Shown in pieces: positions 35,681 to 44,819 of a stretch of 64,000 nt of DNA. Source of the stretch: an uncultured Neomegalonema sp. (GTDB lineage: Bacteria > Pseudomonadota > Alphaproteobacteria > Rhodobacterales > Rhodobacteraceae); the NCBI GenBank assembly GCA_938008165.1, contig CALLLP010000030.1, positions 29,322 through 93,321 on the forward strand, given 5' to 3'. Each line of letters starts with the position of its first letter. Position 1 is the first letter of the stretch. The notes beneath the pieces were generated by a model that was not told the DNA's origin, searched no databases, and saw nothing but the letters and a program-made list of their open reading frames with translations. The translations under genes and the position numbers were made by a program.

Positions 35681-37063
35681 TCACGCGGCACCCTCTATAT
35701 CGAATCGTTCAACCAGAATGCGCAGTTCGTCGAAATTCTCGATCTGCACGGCATCTTCATCCGTGCCATCCTTTGCATCGCCCCGTGGGGGCGCGAATAC
35801 CGTATCGAAGCCCAGTTTCTGGGCCTCGCGCAACCGAGCGCCCGACTGGGCCACCGGGCGAATCGCGCCGGACAGGCTGATCTCGCCGAAGACGACCGTT
35901 CGCGCCGGAACAGGGTTGTTCGTATAGCTTGAAATCAACGCTGTCGCTACTGCCAGATCGGCTGCCGGTTCGCTGATTCTCAGGCCGCCTGCCACATTCA
36001 GATAGACGTCGAATGCGCCGAGTTGAAGGCCGCAGCGCGCCTCCAGCACCGCCAGCACCATCGCGAGCCGCCCCGAATCCCAGCCGACCACCGCCCGGCG
36101 CGAGGTGCCAAGGGCCGATTGGGCCACAAGCGCCTGAATCTCCACCAATACGGGGCGCGTGCCCTCGATCCCCGCAAAGACGACCGAGCCGGGGGCGCGC
36201 TCGTCGCGGTCGCCGAGAAACAGGGCCGAGGGGTTGGATACCTCGCTCATCCCCGTGCCCGTCATCTCGAAAACGCCGATCTCGTCGGCGGGACCGAAGC
36301 GGTTTTTGACCGCGCGCAGGATGCGGAACTGATGGCCCCGCTCCCCCTCGCAATACAGCACGGTATCGACCATGTGCTCGACCACGCGCGGCCCGGCGAT
36401 CTGGCCTTCTTTGGTGACATGGCCGACCAGAATTACCGCGACCCCCCGCCGCTTGGCGAAATTCGTCAGCTCCAGCGCACAGGCGCGCACCTGCGAAACG
36501 GAGCCGGGGGCGCTCTCGATGGTATCCGACCACATCGTCTGGATCGAATCGATGATCACCAGAGCCGGTTTTTCGGCATCGAGCGTCGTGAGGATGTCGC
36601 GCAGGCTCGTCTCGGCGGCGAGCAAAACGTCGGTATCGGTCACGCCCAGCCGGTCGGCGCGCAGGCGAATCTGGGCGCGCGCCTCCTCGCCTGAGACATA
36701 GATGGTCTTTGCTCCGGTGCGGGCGATGGCGGCGGCGGCTTGCAACAGCAGGGTCGATTTGCCGATCCCCGGATCGCCGCCGACCAGAATGGCCGAGCCG
36801 GGAACCAGCCCGTCGCCCAGTACCCGGTCGAATTCGTTGATGCCGCTGATGATGCGCGTGGGCGGCGCTTCCTTGGCGGATAGCGAGGACAGCTCGACCC
36901 GCCGACCCTTGCGCGTGCCAAGGGATTTCGAGGGCGGGCCAGCGGTTTGCGCGGCTTCTTCGGACAGGGAATTCCACGCGCCGCAATCGCCGCATTGTCC
37001 TGCCCATTTCGTATGGACCGTGCCGCAGGATTGACAGCTATATCGGACCGAGGCGCGCGCCAT
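35681..37063 (-). CDS. radA: DNA repair protein RadA
   Basis: A RecA-like ATPase and DnaB-type helicase that processes recombination intermediates. The 460-residue protein has an N-terminal C4 zinc finger (CQSCGTVHTKWAGQCGDC), Walker A GGDPGIGKSTLL, the RadA-specific KNRFG motif, and a C-terminal Lon-protease-like domain. The ATG at 37063 begins 1 nt after the upstream gene stop, and the 37081 start is rejected because it would overlap needlessly. Confidence 0.98.
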   Translation of the reverse strand: MARASVRYSCQSCGTVHTKWAGQCGDCGAWNSLSEEAAQTAGPPSKSLGTRKGRRVELSSLSAKEAPPTRIISGINEFDRVLGDGLVPGSAILVGGDPGIGKSTLLLQAAAAIARTGAKTIYVSGEEARAQIRLRADRLGVTDTDVLLAAETSLRDILTTLDAEKPALVIIDSIQTMWSDTIESAPGSVSQVRACALELTNFAKRRGVAVILVGHVTKEGQIAGPRVVEHMVDTVLYCEGERGHQFRILRAVKNRFGPADEIGVFEMTGTGMSEVSNPSALFLGDRDERAPGSVVFAGIEGTRPVLVEIQALVAQSALGTSRRAVVGWDSGRLAMVLAVLEARCGLQLGAFDVYLNVAGGLRISEPAADLAVATALISSYTNNPVPARTVVFGEISLSGAIRPVAQSGARLREAQKLGFDTVFAPPRGDAKDGTDEDAVQIENFDELRILVERFDIEGAA

Positions 37064-37064
37064 C

Positions 37065-37454
37065 TTAACCGGCAATCCCACTCGTGAGCAGGATGAATAC
37101 CGGCACCATCATCGCGACAAGGCCCACGATGGCCGTGATGGCGATGGGTATATCGCTGGGCCGCGATTCGGGCAGGCGCGCAAGGCGCTGATGCGCCACG
37201 AAGGTCATGACCGCCGCCACACAGAGCAGTGGCACCCCGGCCAATTGCGCCGCCGGGATCACGTCGAGCGCCATCATTAGCACGAACAGCGCCACGACAA
37301 TCACGCCCACCGCCTGTCCCGTCCTGCCGCGCGGAAAGAGTGTCAGGGCGCTTGCGATGCTGGCTCCGAGAATGGCCAGAACCCCGATCAAGCCGATCAC
37401 CGCAAGGGGCAGGCCGACCGCTAGACCGAAGAAGATTTCCATCAGATTGGTCAT
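37065..37454 (-). CDS. Small integral membrane protein of unknown function
   Basis: A 129-residue protein with about four hydrophobic segments (roughly 8-33, 45-65, 72-88 and 103-126). I do not recognise a family. It overlaps mlaF by 4 nt and is tight against radA, so it is part of the mlaE-mlaF transcript and may work with lipid transport, or simply be carried along. Confidence 0.7.
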   Translation of the reverse strand: MTNLMEIFFGLAVGLPLAVIGLIGVLAILGASIASALTLFPRGRTGQAVGVIVVALFVLMMALDVIPAAQLAGVPLLCVAAVMTFVAHQRLARLPESRPSDIPIAITAIVGLVAMMVPVFILLTSGIAG

Positions 37455-38206
37455 CGCAACGCCTCTATCGGGCCATCTGCTCGGCCATTGATGAACTGAT
37501 CCACATATGGATCGCCGCAGGTTTCAAGATCGCTAACCGATCCGGTCCACTGGATGATGCCACCATGCAGCATGGCCACCTTATCCGCGATGCGGCGCAC
37601 GCTGGTCATGTCATGGGTGATGGTCAGGGCGGTGGCCCCCATCTCGGTCACGACTTCGCGGATCAGATCGTTGATGACGTCGGACATGATCGGGTCGAGA
37701 CCCGTTGTCGGCTCGTCGAAGAAGATGATTTCGGGGTCATCCGCAATGGCCCGAGCCAGCCCGACGCGCTTTTGCATCCCGCCCGATAATTCCGCCGGAA
37801 AAAGATCGGCGTTTTCGGGGCCAAGGCCCACCCGGCGCAGCTTGACGATGGCCAGGTCGCGGGCATCCGTCACCGACATCCTGCGGCGCAGGCGAAAGGC
37901 GACATTTTCCCAGACCGTCAGCGAATCGAACAGCGCACCGCCCTGAAACAGCATCCCGAATTTGTCGAGCAAGGCATCGCGGCGTGATCCGCGTACCGTG
38001 TCGGCGCGGGTGTCATCGACCCATACCTCGCCCTTATCCGGTGTGACGAGGCCGAGGATGCTTTTGATTGTGATGGATTTGCCGGTGCCCGATCCGCCGA
38101 TGATGACCATCGATTCGCGGGGCATGATATCCAGCGTCACGCCGCTCAGCACCTGCTTTGCGCCAAAGCTCTTATGCACGTCCTTGAGGGCGATCTTTGC
38201 GGTCAT
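37451..38206 (-). CDS. mlaF: MlaF-type ABC transporter ATPase
   Basis: The ATPase of a phospholipid transport system between inner and outer membranes. A 251-residue protein with Walker A GGSGTGKSIT, signature LSGGMQKRVGLARAI, and Walker B IIFFDEPTTGLDP. The GMQKR form is typical of MlaF/TTG2 ATPases. It overlaps mlaE by 4 nt. MlaD, the substrate-binding partner, is not in this window. Confidence 0.93.
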   Translation of the reverse strand: MTAKIALKDVHKSFGAKQVLSGVTLDIMPRESMVIIGGSGTGKSITIKSILGLVTPDKGEVWVDDTRADTVRGSRRDALLDKFGMLFQGGALFDSLTVWENVAFRLRRRMSVTDARDLAIVKLRRVGLGPENADLFPAELSGGMQKRVGLARAIADDPEIIFFDEPTTGLDPIMSDVINDLIREVVTEMGATALTITHDMTSVRRIADKVAMLHGGIIQWTGSVSDLETCGDPYVDQFINGRADGPIEALR

Positions 38207-38997
38207 GTCGAGAAAAACAATTCGGTCAGGATATAGTTCGCCGCAAGAATCAGCACCGAAGCGGACACCACCGCATTCGTTGTCGCGGCCCCCACGCCCT
38301 GTGCGCCGCGACCGGAATGATACCCGTGATAGCAGCCCATCAGCGTGATGATAAACCCGAACACCGCAGCCTTGTAGAGACCGGACAGGATATCCCCGGC
38401 CTCCAGAAAATTGACTGTATTGGCGATATAGGTGCCCGCGTTGAAGTTAAGCCGGTTTACCCCGACCAGAAACCCGCCCATCACCCCGATGATATCCGCC
38501 ACCGCCACCAGAATCGGCAGGGTCAGCACCCCCGCAATCAGCCGGGGGGCGACGAGATATTTGAACGGATTGGTCGATAGCGTCGTCAGCGCATCGATCT
38601 GCTCGGTCACGCGCATGGTGCCCAGCTCCGCCGCGATGGCCGCCGATACGCGCCCCGCGACCATCAGTCCGCCCAGAACCGGCCCCAGCTCCCGCACGAT
38701 CCCGATGGCGACGATGGAGGCGACGACCCCTTCGGCATTGAATCGCGAGCCGCCGATATAAATCTGCAAGGCCAGTACGGCCCCGGTAAACAGCGCCGTC
38801 AACCCGACGACGGGAAGCGAGAAATACCCGATCCGCAGCATCTGCCGCAGCGTCTCGCGCCAGTACCACGGCGGCAAAATGCAATGGATCAATCCCTGCG
38901 CGGCAAACAGCACAAGCGCGCCGGTCGTGCGCAGCATGCCGAGAACGGATGCGCCGATCCCGGCGAGGAATCCTTGAAAGGCGGAAAATAGGGCCAA
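38203..38997 (-). CDS. mlaE: MlaE-type ABC transporter permease
   Basis: The permease of the same phospholipid transporter, 264 residues with about five membrane helices. Family motifs include VGLTALFTGAVLALQ, REIGP-like VRELGPVLGGLMVAGRVSAAIAAELGTMRVTEQIDAL and FKYLVAPRLIAG. The open frame reaches 39639 inside alr, so the likely start is the TTG at 38997 (ALFSAFQGFLAGIG follows), 14 nt after the alr stop. An ATG nearby lies in another frame. Confidence 0.92.
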   Translation of the reverse strand: MALFSAFQGFLAGIGASVLGMLRTTGALVLFAAQGLIHCILPPWYWRETLRQMLRIGYFSLPVVGLTALFTGAVLALQIYIGGSRFNAEGVVASIVAIGIVRELGPVLGGLMVAGRVSAAIAAELGTMRVTEQIDALTTLSTNPFKYLVAPRLIAGVLTLPILVAVADIIGVMGGFLVGVNRLNFNAGTYIANTVNFLEAGDILSGLYKAAVFGFIITLMGCYHGYHSGRGAQGVGAATTNAVVSASVLILAANYILTELFFST

Positions 38998-39011
38998 GGG
39001 GCGCCATCCAG

Positions 39012-40082
39012 CTAGTTTCGGTTCGCGTCCTTGTAGCGTCTCCGGTAACGGGTTCCAAGCGCGGTCAGCACCTCGTAGCCGATTGTTTTGGCATCGGTTG
39101 CAAGCGCGTCGATACCCCGGTTCGGACCGATGATCTCGATGGGCGTGGATTCGGTGACGCCGGGATGGTCGGTGACATCGATGGTCAGCAAATCCATGCT
39201 CACCCGCCCGGCGAGCGGGGCAGGGCGGCCCTCGATCCACACAGACGTTGCGCTCGACAGACAACGGTGAAAGCCATCCGCATAGCCCAGCGGCAGCGTG
39301 GCGATGCGCGAGGGGCGCGTCGCGGTCCAGCTTGCGCCATAGCCGACAGGAGCACCCGCCGGGAGATCGCGAATCTGGATGACAGGGGCTGTCAGCGTGA
39401 CGACCGGCTCGGCATCCGCGAAGGGCAACCCGCCATAAAGCCCGATGCCGCAGCGCACGAGATCGTAGCGATAGTCCCGCCCCAGCAAGGTGCCGCCCGT
39501 CGCCGCAAGACTGAGCCGTGCGGCCGGTGCCACAGCTTTGACGAGGGGAATCATGCCGTCGAAGGCTAACCGCTGGGCGGCATTTTGTGGGTGATCCGGC
39601 GCGTCGGCGCAGGCGAGATGGGACATGATGAGGCCGCATTCCGCCAAGGTCTCACCCTCATCGCGCAGCAGTGTCGCCAGATCGCCCGGCTGCACGCCCA
39701 GCCGCGCCATCCCGGTATCGAGTTGCAGCGCGCAAGGCCCGCCCCCCGCTTGGCGCCATGCGGTCACCTGACGGGGCGCGTTGAGGCACGGGATCAGACC
39801 CTGTGCGCGCGCCTCTCCCCCTTCATCGCCCTGAATGCCATTGAGGATATGGATCGCGGCGGTGGGCAGGATCGCACGCAAGGCGATGCCCTCGTCCAGC
39901 GTGGCCACAAAGAAATGGCGGCATCCGGCCCCGAACAGCGCCCCCGCAACAGGTTCAAGGCCAAGGCCATAGGCATCCGCCTTCACCGCCGCTCCCGTTT
40001 CCGCCATCCCCGACAGACGGTCCAGCGCGCGCCAGTTCCGGACGATGGCGTCCAGATCGATGGTCAGGACGGGCGCGATCAT
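39012..40082 (-). CDS. alr: Alanine racemase
   Basis: PLP enzyme that makes D-alanine for peptidoglycan. The 356-residue protein has the PLP lysine in AAVKADAYGLG, near residue 34, and the second catalytic tyrosine in VGYGASW. GRVSMDLLTIDVT matches the C-terminal domain. Between dnaB and mlaE/radA it is in the order seen across Rhodobacterales. Confidence 0.96.
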   Translation of the reverse strand: MIAPVLTIDLDAIVRNWRALDRLSGMAETGAAVKADAYGLGLEPVAGALFGAGCRHFFVATLDEGIALRAILPTAAIHILNGIQGDEGGEARAQGLIPCLNAPRQVTAWRQAGGGPCALQLDTGMARLGVQPGDLATLLRDEGETLAECGLIMSHLACADAPDHPQNAAQRLAFDGMIPLVKAVAPAARLSLAATGGTLLGRDYRYDLVRCGIGLYGGLPFADAEPVVTLTAPVIQIRDLPAGAPVGYGASWTATRPSRIATLPLGYADGFHRCLSSATSVWIEGRPAPLAGRVSMDLLTIDVTDHPGVTESTPIEIIGPNRGIDALATDAKTIGYEVLTALGTRYRRRYKDANRN

Positions 40083-40210
40083 CTCGGTCTCAAGGGTAAC
40101 GGAACCGCCCCCCGGCCCGGATGTCGCTCAAAGAAAACAAGACGGAACATCCAGAGTGATCCTTGTGCCATTCAGGATGTTCTAGGAAGCCGGTATGACA
40201 GCACAGCCAC

Positions 40211-41689
40211 TCATCCGAAATCGTGCCGTTCCTCGCGGGCGAGGTTGCCGAAGCGGGTGAACTGGGCCTCGAAATGCAGTTTCTCGGTGCCGATGGGGCC
40301 ATGGCGTTGCTTGCCGATGACCACCTCCGCGACGGCGTGGACCTGATCCATCGCCTCGACCCATTCCAGATGTTCCTGCGTCCCTTCGCGCGGTTCGGTG
40401 CGTGAGAGATAATATTCCTCGCGATAGACGAACATCACCACATCCGCGTCCTGCTCGATCGAGCCGGATTCGCGCAGGTCCGACAATTGGGGCCGCTTGT
40501 CATCCCGATCTTCGACCCGGCGCGACAGCTGTGACAAGGCGATGACCGGAATATCCAACTCCTTGGCGATGGCCTTCAGCCCGCGCGTAATCTGCGAAAT
40601 CTCGTTCACGCGGTTGTCGCTGGCCCGGCCATCGCCATTGAGCAATTGCAGGTAATCGACTACCAGCAAATCCAATCCCGATTGCCGCTTCAGCCGCCGG
40701 GAGCGGGCCGCAAGCTGACCGATGGTCAAGGCGGGCGTGTCGTCGATATATAGCGGTTTCGTCTCCAGCACCCGCGCGACCTCGACGAATTTGCGAAATT
40801 GGGCCTCGTCCAGATCGCCGCGCCGGATCTTCTCGGAGCTGATCTCGCATTGCTCGGCGAGGATGCGGGTGGCGAGCTGCTCGGCGCTCATTTCCAGCGA
40901 AAAGAACCCCACGACTCCGCCATCGACGGTTTTCGTCGCGCCGGTCTCGTCCTGCCCCTGCTTGAACGCCTTGGCGACATTGAAGGCGATATTCGTGGCC
41001 AGCGCCGTCTTGCCCATCGAAGGGCGCCCGGCGAGGATGATAAGGTCGGATCGGTGCAGACCGCCCAGCTTGGCATCCAGATCGCGCAGGGCAGTGGACA
41101 GGCCCGCGAGCAATCCGTCGCGTTGATAGGCGGCATTGGCGACCTCGACCGCATCGGTCACGACCCGCCCGAAATTCTTGAACCCCCCCTCGATTCGGCC
41201 CTTTTCGGCCAGCGAGTAGAGGCGCTGCTCCGCATCGGTGATATGATCGGCGGATTGGGCCTCGTCGGTGAAATCGCCTGCCCGATCCGCGATGTCCTCG
41301 CCCAGCTCGATCAGGTGACGGCGAATCGCCATTTCATAGACGATGCGCCCGTAATCGAGCACGTTGAAGACATTTACGGCGGCATCGGCAAGGTGCAGCA
41401 GATAGATCGGTCCACCCAGCTCCGCCATCCCCGCATCCTTTTCAAAGGCCGCGCGCAGGGTGACGGGGGAGGCGATCTGCCCGTTCTGGATGCGCCGCGA
41501 GGCCACCTCGAAAATGCGCCCATGTACGGGGTCGTAGAAATGCTCGGCACTGAGAAAGGCGCTCAGGCGGTCGAGCGCATCATTGTTAACAAGAATCGCC
41601 CCGAGCACTGCCTGCTCCGCCTCGATATTGTTCGGCAGGGCGCGCAGGGCCGGTTCGGCGCCGTCCGGAATGGGATTATGCTGATTCAT
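40211..41689 (-). CDS. dnaB: Replicative DNA helicase
   Basis: The hexameric 5'-3' helicase at the replication fork. The 492-residue protein has the N-terminal PNNIEAEQAVLGAIL collar domain, Walker A AGRPSMGKTAL, and the ESGSIEQDADVVMFVYRE segment near the end. The start at 41689 (MNQHNPIPDG) is preceded by GGAG; the frame is open to 41719. dciA, whose product is thought to load DnaB, is also in the window at 54645. Confidence 0.98.
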   Translation of the reverse strand: MNQHNPIPDGAEPALRALPNNIEAEQAVLGAILVNNDALDRLSAFLSAEHFYDPVHGRIFEVASRRIQNGQIASPVTLRAAFEKDAGMAELGGPIYLLHLADAAVNVFNVLDYGRIVYEMAIRRHLIELGEDIADRAGDFTDEAQSADHITDAEQRLYSLAEKGRIEGGFKNFGRVVTDAVEVANAAYQRDGLLAGLSTALRDLDAKLGGLHRSDLIILAGRPSMGKTALATNIAFNVAKAFKQGQDETGATKTVDGGVVGFFSLEMSAEQLATRILAEQCEISSEKIRRGDLDEAQFRKFVEVARVLETKPLYIDDTPALTIGQLAARSRRLKRQSGLDLLVVDYLQLLNGDGRASDNRVNEISQITRGLKAIAKELDIPVIALSQLSRRVEDRDDKRPQLSDLRESGSIEQDADVVMFVYREEYYLSRTEPREGTQEHLEWVEAMDQVHAVAEVVIGKQRHGPIGTEKLHFEAQFTRFGNLAREERHDFG

Positions 41690-41770
41690 GCCACGGCTCC
41701 TCGGATAGGAATCGAGCATACGATTTTTCGCCGTGGATTACCCGCCATATCTGGCGTTGCGCGCGGAAAG

Positions 41771-41800
41771 AAAAAAGCCGCGAGGGTCACCCCCCGCAGC
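41771..41800 (-). terminator. Rho-independent terminator after rplI
   Basis: On the minus strand GCTGCGGGGG pairs with CCCTCGCGGC (10 bp, two wobbles) around a GTGA loop and is followed by TTTTTT. It ends the rpsF-rpsR-rplI operon and separates it from dnaB. Confidence 0.92.
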
Positions 41801-41827
41801 TTCTTCATGTCATATGCAGGCGCGGGA

Positions 41828-42523
41828 TCAATCCGCGTCGGCGTATTCCTCGTCGCCGGTGTCGCGCAGGTCTTTCTTACCGCGCTTCGGCTCGTCTTCC
41901 GCGTCGTCGCCTTCATCGTCGGAGGCGGCGGCAGGCTTGTCGTCCTTGAGGATTTCCTCGCGGATATCGGCATCTTCGTCAAACAGCGAGCGCACGTCGA
42001 ATTCGGCGGCTTCGGCGGCGTCTTCTTCGGCGCGCAGTTCGGCAATCGACTTGCCCTGTGCCTGAAGCTCGGCTTCGTCGGCGGAGCGGGCAATATTAGC
42101 CGTGACCGTGACGCTGACTTCCGGGTGCAGGATCACGCGGATCTCGTGCAGGCCCAGTTCCTTGATCGGGTTTTCAAGCTCGATCTGCGACCGACCGACC
42201 TTGAAGCCTTCTTCACCGAGGGCATCCACGACGTCGCGTGTCGAAACGGAACCGTAGAGGTTGCCGGTTTCGGATGCCTGACGGATGACGATGAACTGAT
42301 GGCCGCTCATGCCGTCGGCGCGGCCCTGTGCTTCGGCCTTCTTGTCCTCGTTCAGTTTTTCCAGACCGGCGCGTTCGGCCTCGAAGCGCGCGAGGTTGGC
42401 TTTGCTGGAGCGCAGGGCGCGGCCCGAAGGCAGCAGGTAGTTGCGCGCATAGCCGGGCTTGACCGTGACGATCTCGCCGAGATTGCCGAGTTTCTCTACC
42501 CGTTCGAGCAGGATGACTTCCAT
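41828..42523 (-). CDS. rplI: 50S ribosomal protein L9, with long acidic C-terminal extension
   Basis: A 231-residue L9. The start EVILLERVEKLGNLGEIVTVK and PGYARNYLLP are canonical. After the normal C-terminal domain (about residue 150) it carries an extra ~75 residues rich in Asp, Glu and Ala, ending in alternating acidic and basic stretches. Such tails are seen in some alphaproteobacteria and have no known role. Confidence 0.97.
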   Translation of the reverse strand: MEVILLERVEKLGNLGEIVTVKPGYARNYLLPSGRALRSSKANLARFEAERAGLEKLNEDKKAEAQGRADGMSGHQFIVIRQASETGNLYGSVSTRDVVDALGEEGFKVGRSQIELENPIKELGLHEIRVILHPEVSVTVTANIARSADEAELQAQGKSIAELRAEEDAAEAAEFDVRSLFDEDADIREEILKDDKPAAASDDEGDDAEDEPKRGKKDLRDTGDEEYADAD

Positions 42524-42535
42524 GACTGGCTCTCC

Positions 42536-42772
42536 TTACTTGATGATGTAGGGCAGCAGGGCGAGGAAGCGGGCGCGCTTGATGGCCTTGGCCAATTCGC
42601 GCTGCTTCTTTGCCGAGACGGCGGTGATGCGGGAAGGAACGATCTTGCCGCGCTCGGAAATAAAGCGCTGGAGCAGTTTCGTGTCCTTGTAATCGATGAC
42701 CGGCGCGTTATCGCCCGAAAAGGTGCACGACTTGCGGCGGCGGAAGAACGGGCGGCGTTGCGGTCCGGCCAT
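42536..42772 (-). CDS. rpsR: 30S ribosomal protein S18
   Basis: A 78-residue basic protein with [11 protein letters not shown] and the S18 core [17 protein letters not shown] and [11 protein letters not shown]. Its ATG overlaps the stop of rpsF by 1 nt (TAATG), which couples translation. Confidence 0.97.
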   Translation of the reverse strand: MAGPQRRPFFRRRKSCTFSGDNAPVIDYKDTKLLQRFISERGKIVPSRITAVSAKKQRELAKAIKRARFLALLPYIIK

Positions 42773-43206
42773 TACGAATCCTCCTCTTTAGCGGCTTCAG
42801 GCTTGACGTCGGCGGCGGGCTTGTCCTCGGACGGTGCCTCATCCCGGCGCGGGGGACGGCTGCCCCGGCGCTCGTCGCGCGCGTTCTTGCCCATCATCAT
42901 CTGGCTGGGGCCTTCCTCATGCGCCTCGACGCGGAAGGAGACGGTGCGCATGACATTGTCGTTCAGGCGTTGCTGGCGCTCCATCTCCTGCACGGCGGCG
43001 GAGGGGGCGTCGAGCCGCATCATGGCGTAATGGCCCTTGCGGTTCTTGTTGATCTTATAGGCCATGGGGCGCAGGCCCCAATATTCGGTTCCGACGACGG
43101 TTCCACCGTTTTCGGTGATGACGGCGCCGAACTGCTCCATCATCCCTTCGGCCTGAGCGCCGGAGATATCCTGACGCGTGATGAACACATGCTCGTAGAG
43201 CGGCAT
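42772..43206 (-). CDS. rpsF: 30S ribosomal protein S6
   Basis: A 144-residue S6 beginning [34 protein letters not shown] is the conserved strand region. The C-terminus has a ~30-residue Pro/Glu/Lys-rich extension. First gene of the rpsF-rpsR-rplI operon, so its promoter lies in the 208-bp gap at 43207-43414. Confidence 0.97.
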   Translation of the reverse strand: MPLYEHVFITRQDISGAQAEGMMEQFGAVITENGGTVVGTEYWGLRPMAYKINKNRKGHYAMMRLDAPSAAVQEMERQQRLNDNVMRTVSFRVEAHEEGPSQMMMGKNARDERRGSRPPRRDEAPSEDKPAADVKPEAAKEEDS

Positions 43207-43414
43207 GGGTGTATCCTTTTCCTGCGACGGCTTCCAAGCATGGGGACGAATTCTCCCCCCATCCCATGCACGAGAGGCCCGTCACGAACGGTATCAAGGG
43301 GAGAGCGCGGCAATAGCGCGCCGAAGGACAGCGCGCAAGGAAAATAACCCTGCCTGCCGCGTGAAGTCATTTACCGTCAACATCATCTCAATCGTCTTGT
43401 GAAAACCTTATGGC

Positions 43415-44659
43415 ATGAATGAAGCGTGTATCGATATGCAAACGGACAAGCGCGTCGCGCGCCGCATCCGGTTTGCCTATGTTGTTGCCCTGTCTGTCAT
43501 CGCCGTCACGACGGTTCTGGCGTTCATTGTCGAACATGCCATGATGGACAGGTTCGAGGCCTCTTCTGCGGCCCTCAATACCGTCAGCGAACAGCGCACC
43601 CTGTCCAACCGCGTGGCGCTCTTTGCCTCGGATGTCCTGACCGCCCGCAATGCCATGGTCGAGGAAATCGCCACCGCCAATCTGATCGAGACGACGCAAA
43701 ACATGCGCGTGGCCCATGAGAATATGATGCACAGGATCGGCGGGGGCGAGCATCTGACCCCTGAGATCAAGGCGATTTTCCTCGATACGCCCTATGCGCT
43801 GGATCGCAAGTTTCAGCGATTCGAGAAAAAGATCGATACGTTTCTGGCCAACGACGGAGAGGCGCAGAAGGCGCGCTACAACGCGGTGTATTTCGAGACC
43901 ATCGGACCTCTTGGCAGCTCGCTCGATGCGGCGGTGCATCAGTTGGAAGCGGATGCGAGGAACGATGTTACCCGGATGCGCGAAGTGCGGTTCACGATGG
44001 CCGCCGTGATCATGGTGACCCTTATTGCGGAATGGCTGTTCATCTTCCGGCCCCTTGCCCTGACCGTCGAGCAAAAGACACGGGCACTGGAAGAAGCCCG
44101 CAAAACGGTCACCCATGCCGCAATGCACGACCCCCTGACCGATTTGCCCAATCGCAGGATGCTGGATACCTTTTTGCCCACCATGCTCGCGCAGGGTCAG
44201 CGGATGGGCAAGCCCTTGACGATCTGCCATCTCGATCTCGATCGGTTCAAGAACATCAACGATACCCTAGGGCATTCGATCGGTGACAAGGTGTTGCTGC
44301 ACGCCACCACCGTTTTGCGCAATGCGACCCGCGAAAGCGATTTCATTGCCCGTGTCGGGGGCGATGAATTCGTGATCGTCGATTGTACCTTCGGCGGATA
44401 TGCAGGCGCACAGGTCATGGCGGACCGCATCGTCGAGCGCATGTCCCGGCCCTTCGAAATCGATGGCCATGTCTGCCGCATCGGGGCGAGCATCGGGGTC
44501 GCGGTCTATGACGACAAAGACCATGACTTCGAGGGCATCATGTGCCGGGCCGATATCGCGCTCTATTACGCCAAGGAGCTGGGCCGCAACCAGACGCAGA
44601 CATATTCCGCCGCGGCGCAGGCCGCTTTCGATCTGCGGGTCGCAGGGGCCGCAGCCTGA
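43415..44659 (+). CDS. Membrane-bound diguanylate cyclase (GGDEF)
   Basis: Synthesises the second messenger c-di-GMP from two GTP. The 414-residue protein has a first membrane helix (about 21-41), a periplasmic sensing region of about 150 residues, a second helix (about 192-212) and a C-terminal GGDEF domain. The active motif is intact (G315-G-D-E-F319), and the product-inhibition I-site RESD (306-309) is exactly 5 residues ahead, so feedback control is expected. No EAL domain follows. It stands alone, with a terminator behind it. Confidence 0.93.
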   Translation: MNEACIDMQTDKRVARRIRFAYVVALSVIAVTTVLAFIVEHAMMDRFEASSAALNTVSEQRTLSNRVALFASDVLTARNAMVEEIATANLIETTQNMRVAHENMMHRIGGGEHLTPEIKAIFLDTPYALDRKFQRFEKKIDTFLANDGEAQKARYNAVYFETIGPLGSSLDAAVHQLEADARNDVTRMREVRFTMAAVIMVTLIAEWLFIFRPLALTVEQKTRALEEARKTVTHAAMHDPLTDLPNRRMLDTFLPTMLAQGQRMGKPLTICHLDLDRFKNINDTLGHSIGDKVLLHATTVLRNATRESDFIARVGGDEFVIVDCTFGGYAGAQVMADRIVERMSRPFEIDGHVCRIGASIGVAVYDDKDHDFEGIMCRADIALYYAKELGRNQTQTYSAAAQAAFDLRVAGAAA

Positions 44660-44706
44660 TTGATCCGTGGCGGTTGGGGTGCACTGACTGGCTGGCGCGG
44701 ATACTG

Positions 44707-44740
44707 AAAAGGCCGCTCCCGGAGGAACGGCCTTTGTTGC
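44707..44740 (+). terminator. Rho-independent terminator after the GGDEF gene
   Basis: AAAGGCCG (44708-44715) pairs with CGGCCTTT (44728-44735), with CTCC/GGAG pairing inside the loop. It is close after the GGDEF stop and may act in both directions. Confidence 0.8.
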
Positions 44741-44819
44741 GATGCGTTGAAAGGACTGTTCTCGATCATCCTTCCCTATCCCGAATCTGTGCCCGGAACA
44801 GGGGAGGAGTAGACCGGCC

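Noticed and set aside
38447..39058. Alternative ATG start near 39000 for the MlaE permease
   Set aside because: The ATG lies in a different reading frame; in the permease frame the nearest suitable start is the TTG at 38997.
40799..43030. 743-codon open frame on the plus strand
   Set aside because: It runs antisense through dnaB, rplI, rpsR and rpsF, all certain genes, and mirrors their codon structure.
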